DNA from: Opisthorchis felineus
Taxonomy: Eukaryota > Platyhelminthes > Trematoda > Opisthorchiida > Opisthorchiidae
Reading direction: 5' to 3'
NCBI GenBank assembly: GCA_004794785.1
Contig: SJOL01009693.1
Coordinates: forward strand, 324,413 to 388,412
Length of the DNA stretch: 64,000 nucleotides
In this document: one piece after another, positions 50,640 through 60,795 of the stretch
Layout: the number at the start of each line of letters is the position of its first letter
Position numbering within the stretch: the stretch's first letter is position 1
Notes under the pieces: generated by a model
Told to the model about the DNA's origin: nothing
Seen by the model: only the letters and a program-made list of their open reading frames with translations
Databases searched by the model: none
Position numbers and translations under genes: made by a program

Positions 50640-50760
50640 TTAATTGGACTTTTGCCTCAGAAGCAACTTAGCTTTATGCTGACATTCGAGAGGTGTTACA
50701 CAGCTCTGTCATCCCTGTTGCGAATCATCAGCGGTGCATCAAGCATCATGGCGCCTCAAA
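50640..50760 (-). repeat. Family C fragment
   Basis: On the minus strand CGCTGATGATTCGCAACAGG, then GATGACAGAGCTGTG and GTCAGCATAAAGC, match the 3' half of family C. Confidence 0.55.
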
Positions 50761-51125
50761 CCCACCACATTTCGGTTAGCACTTGAAAACTATACAAACA
50801 GGCGATGAGTGACTAATTAGCAGGGTGATTAGTTTTCATTTAGAGGGAACAAAGCGCCACTACCCTTCATGCACGTAGTTCAGATGGCATGATCTGATGT
50901 TGAAGAAGAAGTCAACACTTGAATGGCCGATCACCACCAGGCCACGTGAACCGCATGACTGAAGAAAGGTAGCGCTAAGTCACGTGACGGGGCTAAACTA
51001 ATAACGGCCAGATTGCGGATTCGAGACTCTATATAGATTTATGAGCTGCAAGCGCCGCTGATTTTCACAAGGAATTAAGCAAGTACACGTTTGTCCTAGA
51101 CTTTTCAGCCTTACTTTAATCTTAG

Positions 51126-51283
51126 GATCAAAACCTTTTTTTGGCTCTCTATTCATGAACCGTAATCTGTCACCGGAAGCCCGGCCGCATGTGGGCGAGA
51201 TTAATGTGCTCAACGAGAATTCAGTAACGGTCTACCTGGACAGTCTGTGCATGCCAGCTCAAGTTAGCGTGTTGATTAGCGGA
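51126..51283 (+). CDS. Candidate internal exon of an unidentified gene
   Basis: An acceptor (ACTTTAATCTTAG) and a consensus donor (GCGGA, then GTAAGC) bound 52 open codons plus two leading bases. The peptide includes PFFGSLFMNRNLSPEARPHV, then GEINVLNENSVTVYLDSLCM and PAQVSVLISG. It could instead begin at the ATG at 51155 as a first exon. No family is recognised. Confidence 0.3.
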
Positions 51284-53114
51284 GTAAGCATGCAGTACTA
51301 CGACAAAGGATAAGGTTCTTGAGCTTCAGTCAAGACAGCCCATCCGGTGAAACAGTCTCTAGGTATGTGAAGAAATTTTGATCTTCTCAACGATTAGAGA
51401 AAACCTTCCCACAGAATATTGGTAATTAGAGCGACGACATCGTAAAAACTGTTTCAAAACACGGGCAGTTCAAGAGGGAATGGGCAGTTGAAAGAACAGA
51501 AAGACTGAAAAAGCGTGCGGGTTTGTTTATCGGGAACCGACTACCACTTCGTCAGCATGCTTACAGGTTATTTGGAGCAGATACTACCAAAACACAAGTC
51601 ATCGAATGTACCAATAACAGGGAATGCACAAGTGGTTTTTGAAAATATTCAGGTTTATTAGTGTCAGATTCGTTCCAAAAGCGGTTCACTATAGGGTGAT
51701 GTTCGACAGGAATAGAGTCGAATATTCTCATCAAAGTTTCCCATCCAGTCTACGAAAAATGTTGGTTCAGTATAGTAACAGTCACTTTACCATCTATGGA
51801 CTAGAATCCCTCTGGCTAGCTACTACCTATGAAGACTGCAGGCATCATTGCAATCACTGCAAGCAGAAGCAGCCTGGCAGTAAGCAGTCGGCGAACTGAG
51901 CCCCGATACATATTTGCTTAGAAATGGGTTGAACTTGGATCATAATGTTTTCGTCAGTCAGAGAGACGATGAATGCACGCTATTTGCACACGAATGAAAA
52001 AAGTATTTGACACACAAGAAACAAATAGATCTTTTATTCATTCATTCACTATATTCGTGGTACTTAAGCACATTAATGTGTTACCTGTCTCCTGCCAAAA
52101 GGTACACACCTATCCCCAGGGACCATACGAAATCTTATAGTCCCGGAGTGTTTGCTACTAGGGGGATAACGACAGGATGACTTGCATAGAACGAGAAAAT
52201 TATCTATTTCTTTCAACTTCCAAGCAAATACGAGAGGAAAATTAGGGCTAAGAGCACTCCTGCCGGAGGACGCGAGCCTACAATGGTAATATGCCAATAT
52301 AGCCTGACACCAGCATCCGGATGGAGGTAAAATTGCGAAAGACTGGTAGGCCTGTTCTGTCTGACCGGAACCGCCCTGTTTCTATGGCAAACTTTGTACC
52401 GTTTTCCCTCGGGTCAGCTCTAACGTACACAGTTTAGACACCAGACGAGAAGTGGACCCTCCACCAACTAACGCGAAGATTGCACTTACCTAATCCGTTT
52501 ATCTGAGAGGTCCCGATAGATAAGACTTTCCCCAGACCATATAAGTTAGGGAAACTAAGCAACGAAATCATCCTACATCCCTCCAAATAATGGTAGAAAG
52601 TCCCACGCAACCCATAGGTTCATTCAACGGACGACAACCTCTGTGATTTTTAATGGTCTAAATCAGCAGACTTATTTTGCCGATGTGATACTGGTCAAAC
52701 CAATAACCAGGATCAAAACACATGTTGTTGGCTTGCTCAGTTAATTCTGTTTCTCAGACCAATAAGTGAACTCTTCTCAAAGTAGCAGCTTGTTTTATCC
52801 TTACTCTGCTGGTTCACTGTAGTTTAATTTGGTTGGATTCAGATTGAAATAAGAAAGTGTGAGAATTAAGGTGAATGGAGCATTTTTGTTGATTCTGAGA
52901 TGCTCTTCCCTTACTGTGAGTATCCCATAGTGGAAATTTTGTTTTCGGAAAACATCTCCCGCATGATGCGTGTTACATTTTGGAAAGGAAGTTATTTGGC
53001 GAACATTTGTGCTTCGGAATTTCTATGACAGACATCAGTACCCTTGCAGCCGAGATATTGGTGCGAGTATATTGAAGAAACTTGCACTGAGAAGTAAGTT
53101 ACTTTAGATGTAAT
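51284..53114. other. No supported feature
   Basis: If the exon at 51126-51283 is real, this could be its intron. I see no further coding segment or repeat. Confidence 0.45.
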
Positions 53115-53375
53115 ACACTACTCATAAGGTTGCTGAAAATTCTTCGACCGCACACGACCGGTTTCGCCCTAGTCGGGGCTCATCAGGTAGGCGCAGTCCC
53201 TGAGTTTCCGTCAACCTTATGTTCTGCTTGAACCCAAATTGCACGAAATTAGTGAAATACACTCATTTGTTTATAAACATCATAAACGAGAGATTCAGAT
53301 GTGTTCCAGGTGGGTCTCCCGTCAAAACCAAATTGGTATGCAAATGAGTGTATTTCGCTAAGTTACTACACTTTC
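53115..53375 (-). repeat. Family A repeat, best copy
   Basis: This is the most complete of at least six related copies. From high to low coordinates on the minus strand it holds an inverted-repeat module and then a hammerhead-like module ending in TTATGAGTAGTGT. The inverted module has a perfect 15-bp pair, AAATACACTCATTTG at 53255-53269 and its complement at 53341-53355, extended imperfectly to about 22-24 bp. No protein is encoded. Confidence 0.8.
53136..53192 (-). ncRNA. Hammerhead-ribozyme-like motif in family A copy at 53.1 kb
   Basis: On the minus strand the core CTGATGA (53180-53186) is followed by stem II, GCCC-CGACTA-GGGC, then GAAA (53162-53165). Stem III is ACCG...CGGT, followed by the cleavage triplet GTC (53146-53148). 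All invariant core bases of the hammerhead are present, and stems II and III are perfect. Stem I is weak: after the GTC the GAAG pairs with CTAC only partly. Hammerheads are known in trematode repeats and Penelope-like elements. Activity here is untested. Confidence 0.62.
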
Positions 53376-54165
53376 GTATGGATCTAAATTTCCGTTCGGA
53401 TGGTTCAGGTTTTTTGCGACTGATTATAATTTTCGACGAAAATACTTGTGACAGAAACCAATCACGACGACCCAGACGAAAGCTTCACGTTCCTCGAGAA
53501 AACCTCGGGCCCATGGGTTGAAAACCACCGCACTGTTTGTTCATATGGTCATCGCAGTGATGCCTGCCAAGAACATGAGGAAGCATCTATTAAACTCATC
53601 CTCAAATCAGCGACAGATACATTGAGATGAACGTCCCTCCTTACAAGCCTTGTCGGTTCGACCTTGCTCTTCCCGATGACCCATCACACCCGTACAAATC
53701 AGTTGGGCTATCATGACACGCCCAGAGACTGTTCTGAATCGAAATTCAATTCTAACAGATAAAGGACCATAAGTAACTGGTACAAAGCGGAGTAATTAGT
53801 ACTCGGTGGTTTCATTTCAAATGGCAAATAAGCACTTGTAGTTATCGCTTGTTTGCTGTACATTGGTATACATTGGTGTCCAATATCGGATATCTATTAC
53901 GGGAAAAACAATCAACAAGAGACCATGTATTAAGAGACATCCGGAATATCTTTGGATACCCTGGATAGCTATGGATCCCCTATTGATTTATCATTACGTC
54001 TGAATAGGCGGACGTGTTCACATTTGGGTGGTGTGATTGGCTTGCCCGACGCCTCCAACGATGACCTGATTGTGTCGTTCGCTTGACCCGCTTGTCAGGA
54101 CTTCCCAGTCAGGTAGCGCCACGGACGCTTGAAACCAGTTGGACAACTTTTCGCCTAGCTGTTGG
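53376..54165. other. No supported feature between repeat blocks
   Basis: TACATTGGTATACATTGGTG near 53860 is a small tandem duplication. Nothing else was noticed. Confidence 0.5.
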
Positions 54166-54655
54166 TGGTTGCGGGATCTGTAGAATTCACGTTCACCTCA
54201 ATTTCGATTGAACAATCGTCCTCCTGTCATGGCACAGTAATTCTGGTGAGTCCACACCAATGTGGGAAAGTACGGGGTTGGAATTCCGCTCTTATTAGAA
54301 CTCACCCGTGGTGCATATCCTTTGCTGTGACAGGGATGGAACTCTGGATATCTGACATGAAAGGCGAGCGTGTTATCACTACATCGATCAAGCGTGGACA
54401 CGTTCACTTGTTCAGACTTGATAATACAGGTGCGTCCAACTTGCTCTGGCAAAGTAGTCATGACACACTCGTCTAACATGTCAAATGTCCGGAGTTCAAA
54501 CCGCTGCACGGCCAAGGATATGCACTGTGGATGAGTTCTGGTAAAAGCGAAACTTTATTCCAATGCTTTCTGCTCTGGTGTGGACTCACCATAATAATTG
54601 TGACAGGACTGTTCAAACGAGGGTGATGTGAAATCTACGCATCCCGCAACCTACA
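54166..54655. repeat. Large imperfect palindrome of a SINE-like repeat
   Basis: The arms are about 220-250 bp and meet near 54420. Matching landmarks, left then right reversed, are GTTGCGGGATCTGTAGA with GTTGCGGGATGCGTAGA, GGTGAGTCCACACCA in both, AGAACTCACCCG with AGAACTCATCCA, GTGCATATCCTT in both, and GAACTCTGGATATCTGACAT with GAACTCCGGACATTTGACAT. On the minus strand GGTTTGAACTCC (about 54490-54502) resembles an RNA polymerase III B box, so a tRNA-derived SINE duplicated head to head is likely. Confidence 0.78.
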
Positions 54656-55029
54656 ACTAATCGTCATTTGTGTCATTGAAATCAGAGGCATCGCACCTAA
54701 CCGGAAAAAAGGCATCAAACACAGTTCGACGAGGCCAGGAGACCCCTTTCAGAGATTATGGCCCTAAGTGATGGGCTATCTTCCAGCCATTGTTCCTGAG
54801 TCATTCATTCTCACTCGTAACCTTATACATTAAGTTTGCTAACACGCTACTACAATGTGGTACTTTGATAGAAATTGTGAAGACGTTCAGTCACCACGGA
54901 CGCGGAGTCCACAATATGCTCTTGGGAGGGTGTAATCAAGAATGTTCGAAAAGATGGAGCCCCGCAGGATAAAACCGATTGCAATCTATTAAATGAATGC
55001 AGAAACTTAAGTAAGGAGACAAACAACTA
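54656..55029. other. Spacer between two large palindromes
   Basis: About 370 bp separate the palindrome ending at 54655 from the one starting at 55030. No gene or repeat was seen. Confidence 0.5.
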
Positions 55030-55566
55030 ATTGGTTGTGGATCAGGTGGCTGTTGATCTGTTCACCGAGCTTGGAAATTTGCTCGTTGACGTTTCGTGGT
55101 GACATCATAAGTGAATGGTTGAGTGGGTACTTCCTTCCAACCTGATTGTGTTTATATGGATTGCAAAAGACTAGTTCTCTGATGTGACTGGCTGATTGAG
55201 GGACAGTTTTGTCGTAGGTTAGTTGGTCCCTTTACGATTTATGGTGCGATGTGGCCCGGATAAGAGTGCAGTTGATTGACTTGTCAAGCAGGCTTCATCT
55301 GTAGATTTCATCACAAACTGTGAAAGGGTCAATAAAATTACGATAAAGATGTCCCTCAATCATCCAGTTACATCAGAAGATATCAACTAGTCTTTTGGAA
55401 ACTACACGAACGCAAGCAGGTAGGGAGGAAGTGCCCACCCAGCCGCGCACTTATGATGTCCTCACGATTGGCGATGAAATTTCTGCAGGCACATTGCCAA
55501 GTTTGACGAACAGATAAGCAGCCACCTAGCCTGCAATCAATTAACGCACCCGAGTTACCAATCATT
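55030..55566. repeat. Large imperfect palindrome of family B repeats
   Basis: The left arm runs from about 55030 to 55250 and the right arm from about 55320 to 55566, in inverse orientation. Matching landmarks, left then right reversed, are GGTGGCTGTTGATCTGTTC with GGTGGCTGCTTATCTGTTC, GACATCATAAGTG in both, AAAAGACTAGTT in both, and TGATTGAGGGACA in both. The arms extend well beyond the 82-bp unit seen at 49.5 kb and contain other, unnamed repeat sequence. No open frame of note is present. Confidence 0.8.
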
Positions 55567-58500
55567 CGAAATATCAGCAGATATAAAAGTAGGCCCTCCA
55601 TTCTCATATCAGACCCATTGCGACTTTTGGTAAAATTCTAAGCTATGCGGCGGAGTAAGGAGTTAAATCTGAATACATCAGTTTCACCATCATCAATGGC
55701 TAGCTTGTGAAAACCAAATCGCTGTATACCATCTACGGTCCACTTCTATACGGTTATGCCAATAAAGTACCCGCGGACGCAGTATGTTAGCAGAACGGCT
55801 GTGATTCATTTAGCCAGACCTGTCGCTCGGTGATAAGTACAATATGGAAAACACCAAACCATTTTCTAAACGGTCTTAAGCAAAAGTCGAGTTTGGAAGA
55901 GCGGAATTCTTTGAGATGGCGCCTGAGCTGTTTAATCAAGCTTCCGAAGTTTTGAAAGGAATATGAACTAGACTTGTCGCGGGAACCAATACAAGCACAA
56001 TGCGCTCTGCATTTCAACAGGCCAAAGGTGCTTAAAAGCAAACGTCTGCTTCCGAATGCTTGGGAAATAAACTCGTTTCTATTAGGGATTGTATTTCACC
56101 ACGTCAGGACAAATGTATTTACTGCTATTGACTATTTGGACATATCACGAAACCCGCCGAAGAAAGGATACATCATACTCAGGGCCACGTTGGTCCTACC
56201 GAAAGGCATTCATCCTTGATAGTGCCAAACCCTCTAGTTTTCATCTATTCTACAATGACCAAATACAATATGGTGAGAAACGATATAATGCAGTATAATA
56301 AGCCATAGTTTGATGTAACATGACATGACATGATATAAAGACCTTCCCACACAGTGACATATAAAAACGTGACGATCACATGCAGCAGCTAGAGCCTACT
56401 TAGCATTACTGTCAGGGAGGGAATGCCCAACGACTAAAGTTTCGTGCGTTCGCGCAGTACCAACTGCGCAAAACTGCAGTCGAATTGGACCCAAGCTGGT
56501 TGAAGCAGTGTACTTTTCGTAAAATATTGCCATACATGAATATGTTGCCCACGCCAACATATACTGACATTCGCAGTCAACCAAGGAGTAAAGCCATGAA
56601 ATTCCATGTTGCTGTATACAACAGTTATTTTAGCCACCTTTATTCGAAAGTTGATATAGCCAAAATACGACCTCTTGATTGTTTCGATATTATGGTCAGA
56701 GGATAGCGCGCGCACAGTGACATTGTCGCCTTCTGGATAAATAACCATGTTTACAGTGAGCAGGTCTAGAAAATAAACCGATCATTTCGGACCACCTTTA
56801 ACCATCGCGCATTGCTCTACCCGGTCCTTATGTCGTTCGCTCTTCTGTTATAAGGATTAGGTTTTTTCAGCGGATAATTGCTTTGGATGTTTACTAGGTT
56901 GCGTGGTCACAGAATAACAGGTGGCCCAGCAAGCACGTTCGATAGAAACTAAACCAAGCGGAGCTAAGTTACTTAAGTCAGGTGACATGAGTCGCTGCCG
57001 TATCTATTCGACCAGACTAAATTCAGCGAATGCAGTAGCCATTTTACTGTTTAGAGGGCCAGAGTCCATCTAACCCAGATGCCCTCCAACGCATACGAAT
57101 ATTTCGGACGGTACACTCATTGATCAGCCCTCAAAATTGTCGCCCCAACAAATAGCGTGTGGGTTGGTCTGTTTCACATTGCAGCTACGCTATTTTTCAT
57201 CCTATTGCAAACACTAACGAACGTTGTTATGACTGTAGCCTGGACTAACTTACTGTCCGAAACAAACCAAGCCCGCTGACAGTGTATCTTCAAGGCTTAT
57301 TGTGAGATAATTGGCAAGTAGACTTGAATCAATGGATTAAGCATATTATGTGGTTTCCTCTTAGGGAATCGACTGTTCCAGGAAACACCAAATGTCTTTC
57401 CTTTTTTTGGAAAATCTCAACGGATGTTTACGAAACTGTTTCCTGGACGTGTGGCGCTCCATGGAAAAAGAAATATTGCACTGTTCAAACACAACCCGTA
57501 AACAAATTTTACCGCATTACCGAAGCAAAAGCTAGACTACCCCTCAATAGACTGCCGATATATTTCTGACGAAATTGTTTGCCGGATGAATTTTCCCTTC
57601 GTTATAGAAACAACAGGCAACTAGTCAGGTTGTCAGTCTCGTGGACTTTTAAAAGCGGCACGTTCCGCCAACCCAGTTACGCACGTGACCCTAAATGCAT
57701 GTGATTACTCCGCAACCCCCTTCATGCATATGGACACACCTTGGCTTTCATGGTTCCGGAAAAAAGCAGGCATTTTGAACAATTCGCACGTGTTCTACCC
57801 TGGTGAATGCAGATATATCATTATGTTCACGCAAGTGCATACGTGTGTAGCATGGCTGTGTGCGCGTATGAATATGTATGATCGTATAACTGTGAATGCT
57901 GCTCGAAATCTAGTAATATAGTTAATAACTGCAATGCGTGGTAAAAATGACATTGTAGAAAAATAGTAATAAAAATCTCACGCAGTTCGAGACAAGTGGG
58001 TAGAGTCTTAATCAGGAATCGGTGAGATTTCATTAAAAGTGTGCAAAAATATGAGGAAATGTCTTCGGTGGTGTTGGCGATGTACTCAATAAGTGGACGT
58101 GAGCAGGGAGAAAACAGTTACGGAAAGAAAAACCAGTGAAAACAAACGAACTAGGAGAAGAGAAGGAATGTGAGATGATAAAAAAAAGTCTTGCGATCAG
58201 TGTTTGAGAAACAATTCGATCCGTTTTGTGGGACCGAATTCATAAGCAAACAGACAAGGCAACTGCTGCTGACATCACAAGAACACAACGGAGTGAGGCA
58301 AGGCCAGTAATAACTGCGAGAATCAATCCAATCAATAAAAAGGAAAATGATCATAAATCATCTGCTGAAAACAGTATCAAGAGCTAAGGCAGACTGAGAG
58401 GGTAAATGAGCATTACATCAGGTCACGAAGACCGCAGAAGGTGGAATGCAACCACGATATCCGCTAAATCGGCGACTATCTACATGAATGGACTAAGCTT

Positions 58501-58732
58501 AAGTGAATCAATCAAACTCGGCTATGAAACAGAGAAAACTGGATGCACATAGTGAGTGCAAGTCAGGAAGGATCAGATACGAAGGTGCGTGGTGGAATGA
58601 ATTGCACTTAGTTCTGGAAAAGTGCAAAAACTAATGATGTGAATTGCAGCTGGCTAATTAACGACGTATAGCTACTGGGTAACAACCGGGAAAACAGTGT
58701 GCAACAAGAAAGACGATGAGAGTATCCACGAT
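55567..58732. other. Noncoding DNA downstream of the transporter exon
   Basis: This lies 3' of the minus-strand transporter gene, so its high-coordinate part should hold the 3' UTR. No minus-strand AATAAA was found close to the stop. No other gene is supported. Confidence 0.45.
56313..56335. repeat. Short ACATG tandem repeat
   Basis: AACATGACATGACATGAT contains three near-perfect ACATG units. Confidence 0.7.
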
Positions 58733-58953
58733 TTACACGTTCACTAATTCATTGTCCTCTTGAGAAAACGTCTGTGGTTGACATTGGATCTGTCTCAGTT
58801 GTTCTTGCTGTTGGTGACGCCGCAAACGCCTTGCACGTCTCCGGCGAAACCGGTCCACGATTATCGGGACAACGACCAATCCTGATAAGATCAAACCCAC
58901 ACCGGAAATGAAGAAAGCCAGATTCTGCGACCCTGTTGAGTCAATTATGAAAC
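58733..58953 (-). CDS. Last coding exon of a monocarboxylate-transporter-like (SLC16/MFS) protein
   Basis: The segment reads 72 codons to a TAA at 58733-58735. A good acceptor precedes it on the minus strand (pyrimidine-rich TTTCTTTCGTACAG, then GTTTC). Two bases complete a codon from the previous exon, most likely Gly. The peptide starts FIIDSTGSQNLAFF and continues as one hydrophobic helix, FISGVGLILSGLVVVPIIV, followed by a very basic tail (RFRRRRARRLRR) and a Gln-rich acidic C-terminus. G-x-I-D-x-T-G-S followed by the twelfth membrane helix is characteristic of monocarboxylate transporters, which carry lactate or pyruvate with protons across the plasma membrane. The basic cytosolic tail fits the positive-inside rule. 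Earlier exons are not seen downstream on the plus axis to 64000, so they probably lie beyond the window or behind large introns. Confidence 0.72.
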
Positions 58954-60704
58954 CTGTACGAAAGAAATCCGAAGAAAAGATGGCGTTGGCAATGGAATCG
59001 GAGAAAAGAAAATCAAAGTCACAGTGAAAAACAAAAGAATGCTAAGGCGAAGAATGTGAAATGACAACTGGCTTTCGATAGATGACAACCAATTGGATTC
59101 GTTTTATCTAGACTCAAAGGCGCTCGCTGGTAACTGGTGAAAATATGACAACTTATCCGATTGGTCAGCCGGCAATGATTCGCCACGCATGACTGGGTAT
59201 ACCTATAAGACAAATCGGGAAATCCGAGAAAACTGAACACAAGAGAAATATACTTTTCGAGGTCATGTGCCTCACGGTGTCCCAAAAGGTTTCCGGAGGC
59301 GGAAACAACGGTCACAAATGAGTTATTTACACCTAGTATAAGGTGAATGATGGGAACTTCTCTTACCTTCTATCGTGACTTGGCTCCCACCCATGTATAT
59401 ATGCTTTCATCATTCTGTCAAATTGGCGGTGAATAGCAAGACAAACTAAGGGTCGTTAGATAAACTATACTAAGAAGGGATGGTCACTCATGAGGATGGG
59501 CTTATCTGAGGTCCTCAATGTCCCCAAATATGAAGGGAACTGGAAAGTGGTTAAACCATACTAGATCAAACAAGGTACGGACGGTCGGCGGCTAGCCCAC
59601 ATCGTTAGATATGCATACAGATGGCGTATAGAAAAAACAGACCGTTTTCGGTTAAGCGAACCAGTGTCATGGGCTACCGACAGCTTACTGAGTCTTGAAG
59701 GAGAAGCTTGAAGCGTACACACCTAAAAGCAAATGCCAAGATCCGGAATCCAACACGGGAGTTCTCGCCTACCAGCGCGGTGTCCTGGCGGCTGGATTCC
59801 ACACTGATTACTTACCACCTACCTGGTATAGTCCCTAGTTAACCCCTCCTATAACTTTAGCAATGCACTGCCATAAAGTTTAATATAATTCATTTATGCA
59901 AGTCAGGTGATTATACCAAAACGAGATCGGAGTAACTCTTCAACAAACACTCTCACTGTTCACCAAAAAACTTCTATTATGTAAACGAGAATTCATAGAC
60001 ACAAGTGGGGTACACGTGGACATCCCTTGACATATCTTCAGACACAACAGCACATTGGTTCTGTTAGCCTGGGAGAGAAACGGTACGTGATGAGACCAAT
60101 ATGTCGGAGTGTTTTGCTAATCCAAAACCAAATTGTATATTCGCGTACCAAAAACGCGACATCGAGACATGGTTCACCCATTAAGAAGCGGAATAAATCT
60201 GCATTCAAATCGAGCTGAATAGAAAAAAATAACCAAACAACGCGCCCCACAGCCGTACCGTAGAAACGATTTATCTGCACCAGTAACCTTCTGACTATGT
60301 ACTAATGTTTCAGATCATTTCGGTAGTTTGACGCAAGTGTGTGTATGCATCAGATCACGGACTCCATTGAAAAATAATATAAACAAGGAACCATAAATCG
60401 GAGCAAACAACAACGGAACTGCAAGACGCCATTAAGTGCGGGTGGCCCGAAAGAACAACCTAGGTCTTGCTACTTCAGGATGGAACTAATGTGCGCTTTC
60501 GTTGTGTTCTCGGTATAAACCGAAACATTTCTTACTCAGTTACAGCAACAGGACTGGCCACGCCTGAAATTCAACGATAGGCATCGACGACTGAATTTCG
60601 CGTCTGAACTCTATTCATCTGGGTTCTTCCGTACCGAATATTTGTAAAGCAGCTGAATACAGCTTTCAGGTCAAAATGCGGACAGTTTTCATGAAATAAT
60701 GTAC
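58954..60704 (-). other. Probable intron of the transporter gene
   Basis: The region upstream of the acceptor at 58954-58955 would be intron. I found no earlier transporter exon here. Confidence 0.4.
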
Positions 60705-60795
60705 TATTTATGAGGATATTATAAAAGAGAGATTCAGTTGAGTCTACCATTGACAATAAATTAATTTGAGAATGAGCGTATTTCCCCAGTGCCGA
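60705..60795 (-). repeat. Family A fragment
   Basis: GAGAGATTCAGTTGAGTCTA and GAGAATGAGCGTATTT match the right module of family A. The hammerhead module is missing. Confidence 0.45.

Noticed and set aside
59735..59830. GC-rich segment near 59.77 kb as a tRNA-like or SINE unit
   Set aside because: It has some internal complementarity, but no A box, B box or second copy was found in the window.
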